DNA of 64,000 nt from JABCZH01 sp963803775 (GCA_963803775.1 CAWDNS010000006.1:1-64000); one strand, 5' to 3'. Shown: positions 1 to 8,406, numbered from the stretch's first letter. The notes: generated by a model not told the origin, from the sequence alone. A program made the numbers and translations.

Positions 1-393
1 GGTAAGACCTGGTCCCCTCTTCAAGTGGTAGGAGCCGCGACCGGTGAACAATTTCTTGCCAGCATTGCGCTCGACGTTTCGACAGGCACAGTTAACATCG
101 CGTACTTTTCCTCGCAGAATGACAAGCTTATGTTTCATACGCAGGTTTTCCTGGCGCAGGTCCCGCCTGGACAAACCACAGTCGCACCTGCGCACCAGAT
201 TACTCAGACTCTCTACGATGGCCCGTTTGGATATGAAGAAGGGGCGACCGACCTCGGTCTGGCGGTTGGCGGCACCGGAAAAGCCGGGCAGAGCCGCGTG
301 TATATCCACTTCACAGGAAGCACCTCGAAGGGGATATATAACAACCAGGCTTTTCGCATTTATAACAATGTTTTGACGAATTACCAGTATTGA
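1..393 (+). CDS. C-terminal part of a secreted BNR/sialidase-like protein (5' end outside window)
   Basis: The reading frame is open from base 1 and ends at a stop at 391-393, so only about 130 C-terminal residues are visible. The first residues read GKTWSP, the core of an Asp-box/BNR repeat (SxDxGxTW), which marks blades of sialidase-type beta-propellers. The last 60 residues resemble the end of the following gene (shared pattern G..GTG.AGQS..Y..F......GIYN), so the two are tandem paralogues. No catalytic residues can be judged from this fragment. The gap to the next start is about 50 bases and holds that gene's ribosome binding site, so co-transcription is plausible. Substrate unknown. Confidence 0.75.
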   Translation, partial: GKTWSPLQVVGAATGEQFLASIALDVSTGTVNIAYFSSQNDKLMFHTQVFLAQVPPGQTTVAPAHQITQTLYDGPFGYEEGATDLGLAVGGTGKAGQSRVYIHFTGSTSKGIYNNQAFRIYNNVLTNYQY

Positions 394-444
394 GGTTGGC
401 CCGATCGATCTCCGATAAAAATGGGGATGGAAAAAGGAGCACCA

Positions 445-2187
445 ATGAAAACATTCGGGAACGGCATTCTCGGACTCTTCGTAGGGTTGCTATGCGGAAT
501 TGCGTCGGCTCAAACCGCCGGGTTGCCACCGGCAGTGAATGCTCTACAGCCGCATGCTCAGTCGCAAACTCAACCCCTGCGCTCGTCCATATACGGATAT
601 CTTGCGTCGGAAGAGGGGAGAGCGTGGATGCAGGTTTCAGAAAATCCGAAATCTAATGCCTTGAACCAGCGCTTCGGCCAACCCTCGCCAGCCGCCTTGC
701 AACACGCACGGGTTCTGCTACGCAACCTGAGCGCACAATCCCCGCAGTCTCAAACTACTTTGCCGGCTGAACCGTCGTCTTGTAGCGGGGCCTCCGGAGT
801 TCGTTTTAACCTGGAGCCCAGAACCAACGCGGTGCTGCAAATCCAGCCGAGCGCAGACTTCATTCTGAATGGCGCCGGCGCTGGCTCGGACCTGATTGTA
901 CAGATAGCAACCGATGCGCGCGGCAACCTGAACAATGGCACTTGGGACGGCAGTCTGAGCGGGTACTACGTGCACACCTCCAGCACGGCCGATTGCAGCG
1001 TTCAGTTTGAGGGCGGCCTGCCTAGTTTCAATAACACCTTGGGACTGGGGTCAGTCTCGGTTGTTGCTGACCCCGTAAGGGGCGCGTTCTTCGCAACCGA
1101 TAATCGTTTTGTTGATGGTGGGGCAATCTTTCGCGTGGCAACCGCTGATTTGTTGAACCCCGCGAAATGCCCTCCCGGCACCCACACCGAAGCCCAAGCG
1201 GAATCCTGTTGGATGCAAACCCCGCCGGTGCAGATTGACCCTACCTACCAGTCATACATTGATCCCGTAGTGGCCGTCGATGAAAGGGCCTCCGGCACGG
1301 GTGCGGGAGACGTGTATCTGGTCGGCGAGGGCGAATCGATGTTTATCGTGGCCTGCACCAATCTTCTGAATTGCAGCCCAATTGAAAACATTGATACCAA
1401 TGATGGCCAGGAGTACTCTTTTGTCCAGGTTCGACCGGACGGCCTGATTACGATCTCCTACATGCGGTTGATCCCGGGAGGCTTAAGCGAAACCGTCCTG
1501 TATGTCGCCTGCACGCCGGCGGGCGCGCCAAAACCTCCAGTCTGCGGAAGCCCGGTTACCGTCGCTACCACGACCAGTCTGGCGGCCTATCAACCTCCTA
1601 ATTTGGGCCCGGTCGGTTCTGCTTACGCTCAGCACGTAAATCGCCTCGAGTCTAACGGCAGCTTTACCACGTTTCTGGTCTATGACGGCTGTACTAATCT
1701 CTACACGCCACCGCCACCGCCCAGCGATCCGCCGACGTATTGCGTGGGATCCAGCGTATTCATGAGTTTCTCAACCAACAACGGCCAGACCTGGTCCTCG
1801 CCGGTTTCGGTCGATAACAAGAACGGCTTTCACGTCTTCCCGACCATCACCAGTGATGCCTCCACGGGCAACGTGGGCATTGTCCACTTGAGTAATGAAG
1901 GAGACTATTTCGAGCATGAGACTCGCGTGGTCGTGAACCGGATTTTGCCAGGTACAACAACGCTCAGTCCTTCAGTGGCAGTGACCAGTTTCACCAGCAA
2001 TACCAACTTTCCTGCCCTGGGCATCGGAGCCGGTGCGGATTCATTTATGGGAGCCGCAGCCAGGGGCACGGGAATTGCCGGACAGAGCCATTTATATCTG
2101 TCATTCGATTCGATAGCAGTGGATGGAATCTACAACGGCGAAACGTTGCCGGAGCTGAATAACCAGATCAAGTTGATTACGTATTAG
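445..2187 (+). CDS. Secreted BNR/sialidase-fold beta-propeller protein
   Basis: About 580 residues. I chose ATG 445 because it follows a clear AAAGGAG site at about 433-438 and opens a classic signal peptide (MKTF, a hydrophobic stretch of about 17 residues, then ASAQT). In-frame ATGs at 421 and 427 lie upstream of or overlap that site. The mature protein has Asp-box-like motifs such as STNNGQTWSSPVSV near residue 445 and repeated beta-rich segments with D.R or G.G turns, consistent with a six-bladed sialidase-type propeller. Several Cys pairs suggest periplasmic or extracellular disulfides, and there is a proline-rich loop (TPPPPPSDPP). The C-terminus matches the preceding partial gene. I see no convincing sialidase catalytic set, so carbohydrate binding or hydrolysis is only a fold-based guess. 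Confidence 0.75.
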   Translation: MKTFGNGILGLFVGLLCGIASAQTAGLPPAVNALQPHAQSQTQPLRSSIYGYLASEEGRAWMQVSENPKSNALNQRFGQPSPAALQHARVLLRNLSAQSPQSQTTLPAEPSSCSGASGVRFNLEPRTNAVLQIQPSADFILNGAGAGSDLIVQIATDARGNLNNGTWDGSLSGYYVHTSSTADCSVQFEGGLPSFNNTLGLGSVSVVADPVRGAFFATDNRFVDGGAIFRVATADLLNPAKCPPGTHTEAQAESCWMQTPPVQIDPTYQSYIDPVVAVDERASGTGAGDVYLVGEGESMFIVACTNLLNCSPIENIDTNDGQEYSFVQVRPDGLITISYMRLIPGGLSETVLYVACTPAGAPKPPVCGSPVTVATTTSLAAYQPPNLGPVGSAYAQHVNRLESNGSFTTFLVYDGCTNLYTPPPPPSDPPTYCVGSSVFMSFSTNNGQTWSSPVSVDNKNGFHVFPTITSDASTGNVGIVHLSNEGDYFEHETRVVVNRILPGTTTLSPSVAVTSFTSNTNFPALGIGAGADSFMGAAARGTGIAGQSHLYLSFDSIAVDGIYNGETLPELNNQIKLITY

Positions 2188-2216
2188 AAGACGGAACAGA
2201 AGCCAATGTCGCGGCG

Positions 2217-3371
2217 CTACTGCGACGCTTTCTCCAGCACCACCGGCACCTGCTCCACAATCTCGATGTCAAACCCTTCGAGTGCAGCGACTTTTCGTGG
2301 GTGGTTGGTCAGCAAACGGATGCGCCGCAGATTCAAATCTGAAAGTATCTGCGCGCCGATGCCGATCTCGCGCTGCGTCTTCCGCTCACTCTCGGGAAGT
2401 GATGGCAGACGCTTGTCGCGGTGAAACATCAGAGAGTTTCGCCCGCCGCTGCGTTCAACGGAAAATCCCTTGGAGCTCTGATGCAGATAAATCAGCGCGC
2501 CCCGGCCTTCACCTGCGATGGCCCGCATCGAGCCTTCGACGGTAGCATGGCAGTCGCAGGCCGTGGAGCCGAACACATCTCCCATCACGCAGTGAGAATG
2601 CATGCGTACCAGCACCGGCTCGTCTCCGCTTTCGATGTCGCCGCGTACCAACGCCACATGCGATTCTCCGCCATCAATCGCGCTCTCATAAGCGATCAGC
2701 CGAAACTCACCGTAGCGCGTCCCGATCAGCGCCTCTCCCACGCGATTCACATAGCGCTCATGCTGCATGCGGTAGCGGATGAGTTCCGCCACCGTTAACA
2801 TTTTCAAATCATGCTCTTTGCAGAATCCAACCAAGTCGGGAACGCGCGCCATGGTCCCGTCATCGCGCATGATTTCGCAGATCACACCGGCAGGAACCAA
2901 TCCAGCCAACCGTGCCAGATCTACCGAAGCTTCGGTCTGGCCGGCTCGCACCAGAACACCACCCTTACGAGCCCGCAAGGGGAAGACATGCCCGGGGCGC
3001 GCCAGGTCAGCAGGCCGCGTAGCCGGATCAATCGCGACCTGAATCGTGCGAGCGCGATCATAAGCAGAAATGCCAGTGGTGACCCCATCGCGAGCGTCAA
3101 TAGCTTCGCAGAATGCGGTGCCGTAGTTGGAAGTATTCTCGGCGCTCATGGGGCCGAGGCGCAGGTGATCCAACCGCTCTTCTGTCATGGCCAGACAGAC
3201 TAATCCACGGCCATACTTCGCCATGAAATTGATTGCTTCGGGTGTGACCTTTTCGGCGGCCAGGGTCAGATCGCCCTCGTTCTCGCGATCCTCGTCATCC
3301 ACCACTACGATCATGCGCCCGGCGCGAATTTCCTCAATGGCAGTGGGAACGTCGGTGAAGTGGGATGCCAT
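2217..3371 (-). CDS. ribBA: Bifunctional riboflavin biosynthesis protein RibBA (DHBP synthase plus divergent GTP cyclohydrolase II domain)
   Basis: 384 residues from ATG 3371; the six codons upstream would need a TTG start. The N-terminal half is 3,4-dihydroxy-2-butanone-4-phosphate synthase, which makes the four-carbon unit of riboflavin from ribulose 5-phosphate: DDEDRENEGDL, CLAMTEERLDHL, the DARDGVTTGISA stretch and RPGHVFPL are all present. The C-terminal half has the GTP cyclohydrolase II fold, with zinc cysteines in HSHCVMGDVFGSTACDCH and the conserved ends REIGIGAQIL and LLTNHPRK. The usual catalytic loop (RQEGRGIGL followed by NKLRAY) is replaced by HQSSKGFSVE, and the Asp before the catalytic Arg is changed (TQRE instead of DLRD). 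The DHBP synthase function is secure; GTP cyclohydrolase activity is doubtful. It converges with the BNR gene and shows no FMN riboswitch upstream. Confidence 0.93.
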   Translation of the reverse strand: MASHFTDVPTAIEEIRAGRMIVVVDDEDRENEGDLTLAAEKVTPEAINFMAKYGRGLVCLAMTEERLDHLRLGPMSAENTSNYGTAFCEAIDARDGVTTGISAYDRARTIQVAIDPATRPADLARPGHVFPLRARKGGVLVRAGQTEASVDLARLAGLVPAGVICEIMRDDGTMARVPDLVGFCKEHDLKMLTVAELIRYRMQHERYVNRVGEALIGTRYGEFRLIAYESAIDGGESHVALVRGDIESGDEPVLVRMHSHCVMGDVFGSTACDCHATVEGSMRAIAGEGRGALIYLHQSSKGFSVERSGGRNSLMFHRDKRLPSLPESERKTQREIGIGAQILSDLNLRRIRLLTNHPRKVAALEGFDIEIVEQVPVVLEKASQ

Positions 3372-3528
3372 ATCTCGAAATTGTAGCAAAAGACCTTCTG
3401 GCTTCTTGGCTTACAATTACCACCAAACCTCCACGGATCACCTAGTAGCCAGAAGCAAAGCGCGGAGCCAACGGCCGAAAAGCAAAAAGGGCCGCCGTCA
3501 CGCGACCCTTCAAGCTTGTCCTTCTAGT

Positions 3529-3756
3529 TTACAGCGTGGATTCAATCTCGAATCCCCAGGCTTCGAGCAGTGGTTCCGGAATGTACTTCGAGTTCTTGTT
3601 GCGTCGCGCCCACTCGCGCAGCCGGGTGGATCGCAGGTATTGGTCGGGCGAAAGCTTGTATTCCTTTACCACCTGCTCAAACTCAGTGATGGTGGGGACA
3701 ATAGGGCCAATAGGCTCTGGTTTGCCCCAGTTGGGATTTCCGCGTCGCTTTGCCAT
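3529..3756 (-). CDS. Small conserved basic hypothetical protein (75 aa)
   Basis: 75 residues starting MAKRRGNPNWGKPEP, with a basic N-terminus, several prolines, and a C-terminal helical half (EFEQVVKEYKLSPDQYLRS..LREWARRNKNSKYIPE). The composition and a contiguous, coherent protein-like frame favour a real gene over a chance ORF, and it reads like small acidobacterial proteins of unknown function. A weak GAGGG site lies about 14 bases before the ATG. It sits 157 bases upstream of ribBA on the same strand. No function can be assigned; a nucleic-acid-associated role is possible from its basic charge but unproven. Confidence 0.6.
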   Translation of the reverse strand: MAKRRGNPNWGKPEPIGPIVPTITEFEQVVKEYKLSPDQYLRSTRLREWARRNKNSKYIPEPLLEAWGFEIESTL

Positions 3757-4090
3757 AGATTAATGACGTCCCTCTGTTTAAATGCGTACTACTGAAGTTA
3801 GATTCATCCGGTCTTCCCAGAGTTTCGCACTAATTCTTATCACCCCAAGCCCCCCCGGGGCGACCCTGTAAACCCTAAGACTGGCCGGAAGTCAATGATT
3901 CTATGGGTGTTTGCGTCGAATGTCAACAACAATCTGCTATTCAGAGTTCGTGATTTCCAGCAGATACCTAAGAACAAACCCGTTCCCGACAGATCCAGCC
4001 TCCTCCAACGGGTTACTGCTCTATCTGACTACCAAGTTTGTCTAGTCTTTGCGGCGATTACGCCCGTAACCCGCTGACCTGCGGCCTTCA
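3757..4090. other. Intergenic region with no recognised gene
   Basis: This stretch lies between divergent units (the 75-residue gene on minus, the coiled-coil gene on plus). I see only short frames without ribosome binding sites or protein-like composition, and a C/G-rich tract near 3843-3860. It probably holds promoters and leaders for both directions. Confidence 0.4.
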
Positions 4091-4119
4091 TTGACCACGG
4101 CGGTGGCGAATCCTACATT
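4091..4119 (+). promoter_or_regulatory. Sigma-70-type promoter candidate for the coiled-coil / PilZ unit
   Basis: TTGACC at 4091-4096 and TACATT at 4114-4119 are separated by exactly 17 bases. The start codon of the 52-residue gene follows at 4138, giving a plausible short leader with an AGGGGG ribosome binding site. Match to consensus only; no experimental support. Confidence 0.5.
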
Positions 4120-4137
4120 GCCTATAGGGGGTCTAAC

Positions 4138-4296
4138 GTGAAGGACATCCATGAAGTGCTGCGCCAAAAGCAGGCCCAACAAGCACAACTAGGCAAACAG
4201 ATCGAAGCTCTACAGGCCGCGGCCGAACAGATTCGCGGCGTCGCCCACCTGCTGAACGAAGAAGAAGGTGAGCGGGAAACCGCCGGAATTGATTGA
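4138..4296 (+). CDS. Small coiled-coil protein (52 aa) upstream of PilZ protein
   Basis: GTG-started 52-residue frame preceded by AGGGGGTC about 6 bases upstream. The sequence is almost entirely helical and Gln/Ala/Glu rich (VLRQKQAQQAQLGKQIEAL, then AAAEQIRGVAHLLNEEE), with a heptad-like spacing typical of a short coiled coil. Similar tiny proteins (KDIxEVxRxKExQ...L..EIEALR.A..LL) recur in Acidobacteria, often beside regulators; this is from memory, not a search. It ends 21 bases before the PilZ protein, so the two are probably one transcript. It could be a docking or oligomerisation partner; function unknown. Confidence 0.65.
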   Translation: MKDIHEVLRQKQAQQAQLGKQIEALQAAAEQIRGVAHLLNEEEGERETAGID

Positions 4297-4317
4297 TTCT
4301 GGCGAGGCGGTCACTGT

Positions 4318-5454
4318 ATGGATTTGAATGCGCTGGTTCTTTGCACCGACGACAAGATCATCCGCGTGTTACGCCGTGTGCTAAGCGACCTGGAAGTTGG
4401 GATTGAAACTTGCACTGACGCCGATTCGGCCGTCCGCCGGCTGACCCGCGCCAGATTCGAAGCCGTTGTCGTAGACTGCGCTGACCAGGACGTGGCGGCG
4501 AAGGTCCTAAGCAGTGTTCGCTCCGCTCCCTGCAACAAACGCGCGATTGCCGTCGCCATGATCGACGGCCAGACGGCGGTACGAAGCGCCTTTGCACTGG
4601 GCGCACACTTTGTCCTCTATAAGCCGGTTAACTTCGAGCGCGCCCGGAGCAGTTTCCGCGCCGCCCGCGCGCTGATGAAGTGCGAACGCCGCCGCAATGT
4701 CCGTGTCCCAGTCGAGATCCCGGTCACGCTTTTCGCGGGCGCCGACCAGCAACGGATTACAACTCTGGACATCAGCGAGGGAGGAATGGCGGTCCGAGTC
4801 CCACGCTATATTCCCAGGAGTCGGGGGGTGCGCATCAGATTCACCTTGCCCGATGTCGATTACGCTGTCGAGTGCGCCGCGGAAGTAGCCTGGAAGAATC
4901 CGGGATCGAATACCGGAGTGCGTTTCCTGGAATTGTCACGTGAACATCGTCAACAGCTCAAAACTTGGCTGGCCCGGCATTCTCCCGAGATCGAACCCGA
5001 TGATCCTCCACTCAGTTGCAACCTCACCGACGTAAGTGCTGCAGCCTGCTACCTGGAGACCAGTGCTCCCTTCCCCGCGCGTACCAGAGTAGTGTTGACG
5101 ATGCAGCGGGGCAGCGTTCGCATCCCGGTCGAAGGCGTAGTCCGCGTTATGCATCCAGAAGTGGGCATGGGAGTCGAATTTACCCAAAATGCTGACGAAC
5201 AGCGGGCGCAGGCCGGGAAATTCGTTCAGGCGATGAAGGCAGGCACATCCTCGCTGGAATTCACCGTCTTGCCCGAAGGCATGGATGATGAAGATGTATC
5301 CGGCGCTACAGTGGAACCACTATCGCAGATCGAGGATCCCTTGCTGAACCTGTTCCGTCGCAGTGCGGAATTCACCAGCGAATCCTTCCGCGAGGAACTG
5401 CGCGCGCAACGCCGTGCCCGTCCGGCCAGCCGGTCCGCTTCAGCTGCGGTTTAA
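4318..5454 (+). CDS. Receiver-like domain fused to two PilZ domains (c-di-GMP effector candidate)
   Basis: 378 residues. Residues 1-120 form a CheY-like fold with the usual key positions: D11/D12 in the acidic pocket, D53 as phosphoacceptor candidate (VVVDCADQD) and K102-P103 (LYKPVNF). Residues about 122-215 are a PilZ domain with RRNVR (R125...R129) and DISEGG (151-156), the two motifs that bind cyclic di-GMP. Residues about 225-320 repeat the PilZ beta-barrel pattern (NLTDVSAAACYLE, then VGMGVEF), but the RxxxR arm is absent and DxSxxG is degraded, so the second copy probably does not bind ligand. No output enzyme or DNA-binding domain follows, suggesting action through protein contacts. 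The neighbour is the small coiled-coil protein. A strong hairpin terminator follows. Confidence 0.85.
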   Translation: MDLNALVLCTDDKIIRVLRRVLSDLEVGIETCTDADSAVRRLTRARFEAVVVDCADQDVAAKVLSSVRSAPCNKRAIAVAMIDGQTAVRSAFALGAHFVLYKPVNFERARSSFRAARALMKCERRRNVRVPVEIPVTLFAGADQQRITTLDISEGGMAVRVPRYIPRSRGVRIRFTLPDVDYAVECAAEVAWKNPGSNTGVRFLELSREHRQQLKTWLARHSPEIEPDDPPLSCNLTDVSAAACYLETSAPFPARTRVVLTMQRGSVRIPVEGVVRVMHPEVGMGVEFTQNADEQRAQAGKFVQAMKAGTSSLEFTVLPEGMDDEDVSGATVEPLSQIEDPLLNLFRRSAEFTSESFREELRAQRRARPASRSASAAV

Positions 5455-5495
5455 TCCATAGCCCTTTGTCCGCAATGATTTCAACTTGCGCTCGT

Positions 5496-5530
5496 AAAAA
5501 AGGGCTCCGGTGATCCGGAGCCCTTTTGCT
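5496..5530. terminator. Bidirectional rho-independent terminator
   Basis: GGGCTCCGG (5502-5510), loop TGAT, CCGGAGCCC (5515-5523), followed by TTTT and preceded by a run of A. It therefore works on both strands, between the PilZ gene and the convergent TIGR03118-family gene. Confidence 0.9.
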
Positions 5531-5549
5531 TTCTTCCCCCGACAATCTA

Positions 5550-6569
5550 TTACTTCTTTACGTTGACCACGGTGAATAGACCGTCCTGATATCCCCCCGG
5601 TCCCGAGGTCAGGAAGAGCTGGTTGGTGTTCCCGTTGAATCCCTTTCCGTCGCCAAAGATGAGCGCCCACAGGTCTTGGAAAGACACCGCCGATTTGCCG
5701 ACAAGCTTTCCGGTTGTGGGATTGAATGCATTGATGAAGCCGTCACCCAGGTTTCCAACCAGAAGCGCCTTGCTAGCCCCACCGAAGTTTGCCGGCGCCA
5801 TCGCCACTCCCCACGGGCTATGCAGGTTCCCGCCAGAAATGAGGGTCTTAATCTTGGTGCCGGTGGTGCTAAAAATATCCACCACGCCCCCGCCACTGCC
5901 GTTGGTAAAGGTTACGTAGAGTTGACCGCCGATGTTTACCACGTTGTAGGGAGCCGATCCCGAAGGCAGACTGGTATCGGTAAAGGAACCTACCAATCCA
6001 AATGTGCTGTTATAGATGTCCACTTTATTGTTGAGGTTGTCGGCAGCAAAAAGGAAGCTGGCGCCGTTGCTGACCCCCATTGCCAAACCGGTATACCACG
6101 CTCCGGTGTTATTGACGGCGATTACGGCAGAGGTGGGATTGACTGACGAGTTCCAGCCGCTAATGGTGCCATCGAACGTAGCGAAGAGAAATGTGGCGGC
6201 TCCGGAATGTCCGTTCTGCGAAACCACAAACCCGCTCGTGCCGTTGTAAGCCTGCCCGGTGGGAGAACCTGTGCCGGTACCGGATGAGGGAGGAATCGTC
6301 ACCACGGGCGAGAATTTTAGGCCCTGGGCGTTATACAAAGTGGACAAGCCGGTTCCATTATCGCTAATCCAGAAATAGCCACCTGGGGCATAAGAAATCC
6401 CCCAGGCGTTAACCAGCGAAGCATCCTGATGCTGCGCCTTGCCTGACTGGTTCGAAACGAGATTGGTGACGGTGTACTGCGCGAATGCGGAGCTCGAAAT
6501 CATACCTAGCGCGACTACCAGCAACGCGACGAGTACGATGATCCGGCCCATCCTATTTTGAGCAACCAT
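5550..6569 (-). CDS. Secreted TIGR03118-family beta-propeller protein
   Basis: 339 residues with a clear signal peptide (MVAQNRMGR, a hydrophobic stretch, then SSAFAQ). AAAGGAGA precedes the ATG by 8 bases. The mature part follows the TIGR03118 pattern closely: NLVSNQSGKAQHQDASLVNAWG is the typical opening, followed by FWISDNGTGLSTLYN, GTISGWN, APYNVVNIGGQLYVTF, LHSPWGVAMAPANFG, LVGNLGDGFINAFNP and SGPGGYQDGLF. Family members are extracellular or periplasmic proteins of unknown function, common in soil bacteria, with an NHL-like propeller. The family assignment rests on recall. It stands alone between a bidirectional terminator and a 380-base upstream gap. Confidence 0.85.
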   Translation of the reverse strand: MVAQNRMGRIIVLVALLVVALGMISSSAFAQYTVTNLVSNQSGKAQHQDASLVNAWGISYAPGGYFWISDNGTGLSTLYNAQGLKFSPVVTIPPSSGTGTGSPTGQAYNGTSGFVVSQNGHSGAATFLFATFDGTISGWNSSVNPTSAVIAVNNTGAWYTGLAMGVSNGASFLFAADNLNNKVDIYNSTFGLVGSFTDTSLPSGSAPYNVVNIGGQLYVTFTNGSGGGVVDIFSTTGTKIKTLISGGNLHSPWGVAMAPANFGGASKALLVGNLGDGFINAFNPTTGKLVGKSAVSFQDLWALIFGDGKGFNGNTNQLFLTSGPGGYQDGLFTVVNVKK

Positions 6570-6950
6570 GAGTGTTTCTCCTTTGTTTATTCAAGAGTGA
6601 CGGTAATGGCGTAATGCCGTGAAATGCGGAGTCTGAGCGGGATTCAAAACCAAATTAACCACTCAACCCGAATCTCCGGCATTCTGCTGGATTCCTGCCA
6701 CCGTTGTGTCAAGGATTTGTAATTTCTTTAGGATCGCGCGGCAGAAACCCGGCCAGCTGGCGGCTAGGGACTTTCGTCTCGTATAGAGTCCAAGCGAAGC
6801 CGTCGAGCGGAAGCAGTGTTTCTCTGGGTTCAGCAGTCTATTGCGAGAACGGCGAAGGGACGGGTATTGAAATGAAGCGGTAGAAGACGGTTAAGCCATC
6901 AGCTTCAATATGACGGATGGAACTACACAGCGTGTTTGTACTCCCCAACT
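6570..6950. other. Intergenic region upstream of the TIGR03118 gene
   Basis: 381 bases without a convincing gene on either strand. A minus-strand TTGACA (6707-6712) is present, but no -10 box lies at the right spacing (the nearest, CAGAAT, is 20 bases away), so I do not call a promoter. Confidence 0.4.
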
Positions 6951-7778
6951 CTATTCCGCTACCTTTTGAACCAAGGCCCCGACTCCGGCGATGTTCTTTA
7001 CCAAGTCGTCTGGCACACCATGCCGCTTCCTCAAGTATTCCGGGCTATTGTAGGAAAGCCAGGTTTTCCCCCGGCTGTCCTCCCAGACCAGAACCTTCAG
7101 CGGCAGATCGATGGCGATGCTGGGAGCAGCCAGCATTACAGGCGTGCCGCCCTTGGGATTGCCGAAGATGAAAAGTTTGGTGGGAGGCATTTTCATCCCA
7201 GCTTTCTCCGCTTCGCCGCTATGATCTACCAGCGCGAACAAGTTGATCCCTTTGTCTCGCAGAATGCCCTTCAGCTTTTCCACGGTTTCATCCACTGAGT
7301 GATTGCTGGGCGTATCGATGATCCCGTTGTCGGCGGTTGACGTCATAAATGTCTCCTGATTTTGTTCAACTTGTGAATGCGCGGAACTTCGCACCGAAAC
7401 CAGATAGATCGCCATGGCCAGTCCGACCAATGCAAGAAAGAACGCAATCGCGACGGCTTGGGTCGAAGGACGCGAGTGCTCGGTTTCACCGCGATCCAAT
7501 TCCCGCACCAGCCGGGCGTGATGCCATCCGGAAAAAATATTCACGATCACCCCAACTGCGATTAGCGCGGTGCCGAACCAAAGCGATAATCCGTAAGACT
7601 GCGCTGCAGGTGTGTGCTGCATGACTTGGATTTGCTGTAGGAAAAGCCCGAAACGTGCCACCACAAAACCGAATCCCATCAAGGCCAGGCCAGTCCGAAT
7701 CCACGCCAGCAGAGTCCGCTCCGCCGCCAGATAATCACTGAGAGCAGCCTTCGGTCCGGTTCCCGCTGACGCGTCCAT
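6951..7778 (-). CDS. DUF202 membrane domain fused to DUF302 domain
   Basis: 275 residues. Residues 1-135 match the DUF202/YidH-like membrane family: AAERTLLAWIRTGLALMGFGF is the signature, with three predicted membrane helices (about 25-45, 60-80, 108-128). After a polar linker (about 130-155), residues 155-275 match DUF302: TVEKLKGILRDKGINLFALVDH, FIFGNPKGGTPVM, DLPLKVLVWED and GKTWLSYNSPEYL. DUF302 proteins are a small alpha/beta family of unknown function. A methionine at the domain boundary (FMTSTADN) could be an internal start, so a separate product is possible. The gene is 20 bases downstream of the ferritin-like gene with GGAAGGA before its ATG, so they form an operon, which suggests an oxidative or metal stress setting. 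Confidence 0.8.
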   Translation of the reverse strand: MDASAGTGPKAALSDYLAAERTLLAWIRTGLALMGFGFVVARFGLFLQQIQVMQHTPAAQSYGLSLWFGTALIAVGVIVNIFSGWHHARLVRELDRGETEHSRPSTQAVAIAFFLALVGLAMAIYLVSVRSSAHSQVEQNQETFMTSTADNGIIDTPSNHSVDETVEKLKGILRDKGINLFALVDHSGEAEKAGMKMPPTKLFIFGNPKGGTPVMLAAPSIAIDLPLKVLVWEDSRGKTWLSYNSPEYLRKRHGVPDDLVKNIAGVGALVQKVAE

Positions 7779-7798
7779 TCTTATCCTTCCACAGGACG

Positions 7799-8305
7799 TT
7801 AGCGGCGCTTACGCAGGCTGCGTGCTTTTGGGCCACCGTTAAGGTCTGGAACTTTTTCGCCGAGCGCAGTCGCCAAATCGATTTGATGGTCCTGCTCCTG
7901 CATGAGGATCTGGCGAATCTGTTCCGCCATCGCGTATTCCCCCAACACTTCACATTGCCGGATGCGATCGCGGTAATTGCGAATGGTATCGTTTTCATTC
8001 TGGAGATCGTAGCGGAGCATGTCTTTCGCATTCTTCGATGTGCGTACCGGCTGCGGGGTGACCACCGGCATATGGCCGAGATAGTCGATCTGCCGCGAGA
8101 GGATCAGCGCGTGATCCAGTTCCTGCTTGGCGTGGATCTCGAGCTGGGCGGCAATGTCCATGTATTGGGCGCCGCTGAGCACCTGGGAATAGACCACGTA
8201 GGCAATGATGGCTTGGTATTCGCGGGAAAGGTCCTCGTTTAACAGTTCCGCGAGGCGGTCACGGGTAATCTCGTTTTCGGTTGCGGTGGATTTGGGTTCA
8301 GCCAT
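7799..8305 (-). CDS. Ferritin-like (bacterioferritin-type) di-iron protein
   Basis: 168 residues, all helical, with the spaced ligands of a ferroxidase-type four-helix bundle: E29 (REYQAI), E62 and H65 (KQELDH), E104 (NEND) and E137/H140 (QEQDH). The pattern E, ExxH, E, ExxH is that of bacterioferritin/Dps-like proteins, which oxidise and store iron. The C-terminus is a basic tail (KARSLRKRR) that could contact DNA or membranes. First gene of the two-gene unit with the DUF202-DUF302 fusion; GGAGG lies before the ATG and a good promoter upstream. I would not name it bfr because the haem-binding Met is not evident. Confidence 0.85.
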   Translation of the reverse strand: MAEPKSTATENEITRDRLAELLNEDLSREYQAIIAYVVYSQVLSGAQYMDIAAQLEIHAKQELDHALILSRQIDYLGHMPVVTPQPVRTSKNAKDMLRYDLQNENDTIRNYRDRIRQCEVLGEYAMAEQIRQILMQEQDHQIDLATALGEKVPDLNGGPKARSLRKRR

Positions 8306-8333
8306 TTGATTCCTCCTTTGAATCGAGAGACAG

Positions 8334-8361
8334 ATTATAGAACTATTTCAGGATTCGCCAA
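8334..8361 (-). promoter_or_regulatory. Sigma-70-type promoter candidate for the ferritin-like operon
   Basis: On the minus strand, TTGGCG (8356-8361), a 16-base spacer, then a perfect TATAAT (8334-8339). The ATG of the ferritin-like gene is about 30 bases downstream, after AAAGGAGGAA. Confidence 0.6.
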
Positions 8362-8406
8362 TTTCAACGGCAGTTCGGATGCTGGCCTGCTATCCCCACT
8401 TGGCAT

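Noticed and set aside
3372..3528. FMN riboswitch upstream of ribBA
   Set aside because: The gap is only 157 bases and none of the conserved RFN stems or the GAUUC/AGGAUA-like elements were seen.
3895..4077. 60-codon ORF upstream of the coiled-coil gene
   Set aside because: No ribosome binding site and no protein-like pattern; it precedes the promoter candidate.
6681..6712. Promoter on the minus strand (TTGACA) for the TIGR03118 gene
   Set aside because: No -10 box at 16-18 bases; the nearest candidate is at 20.
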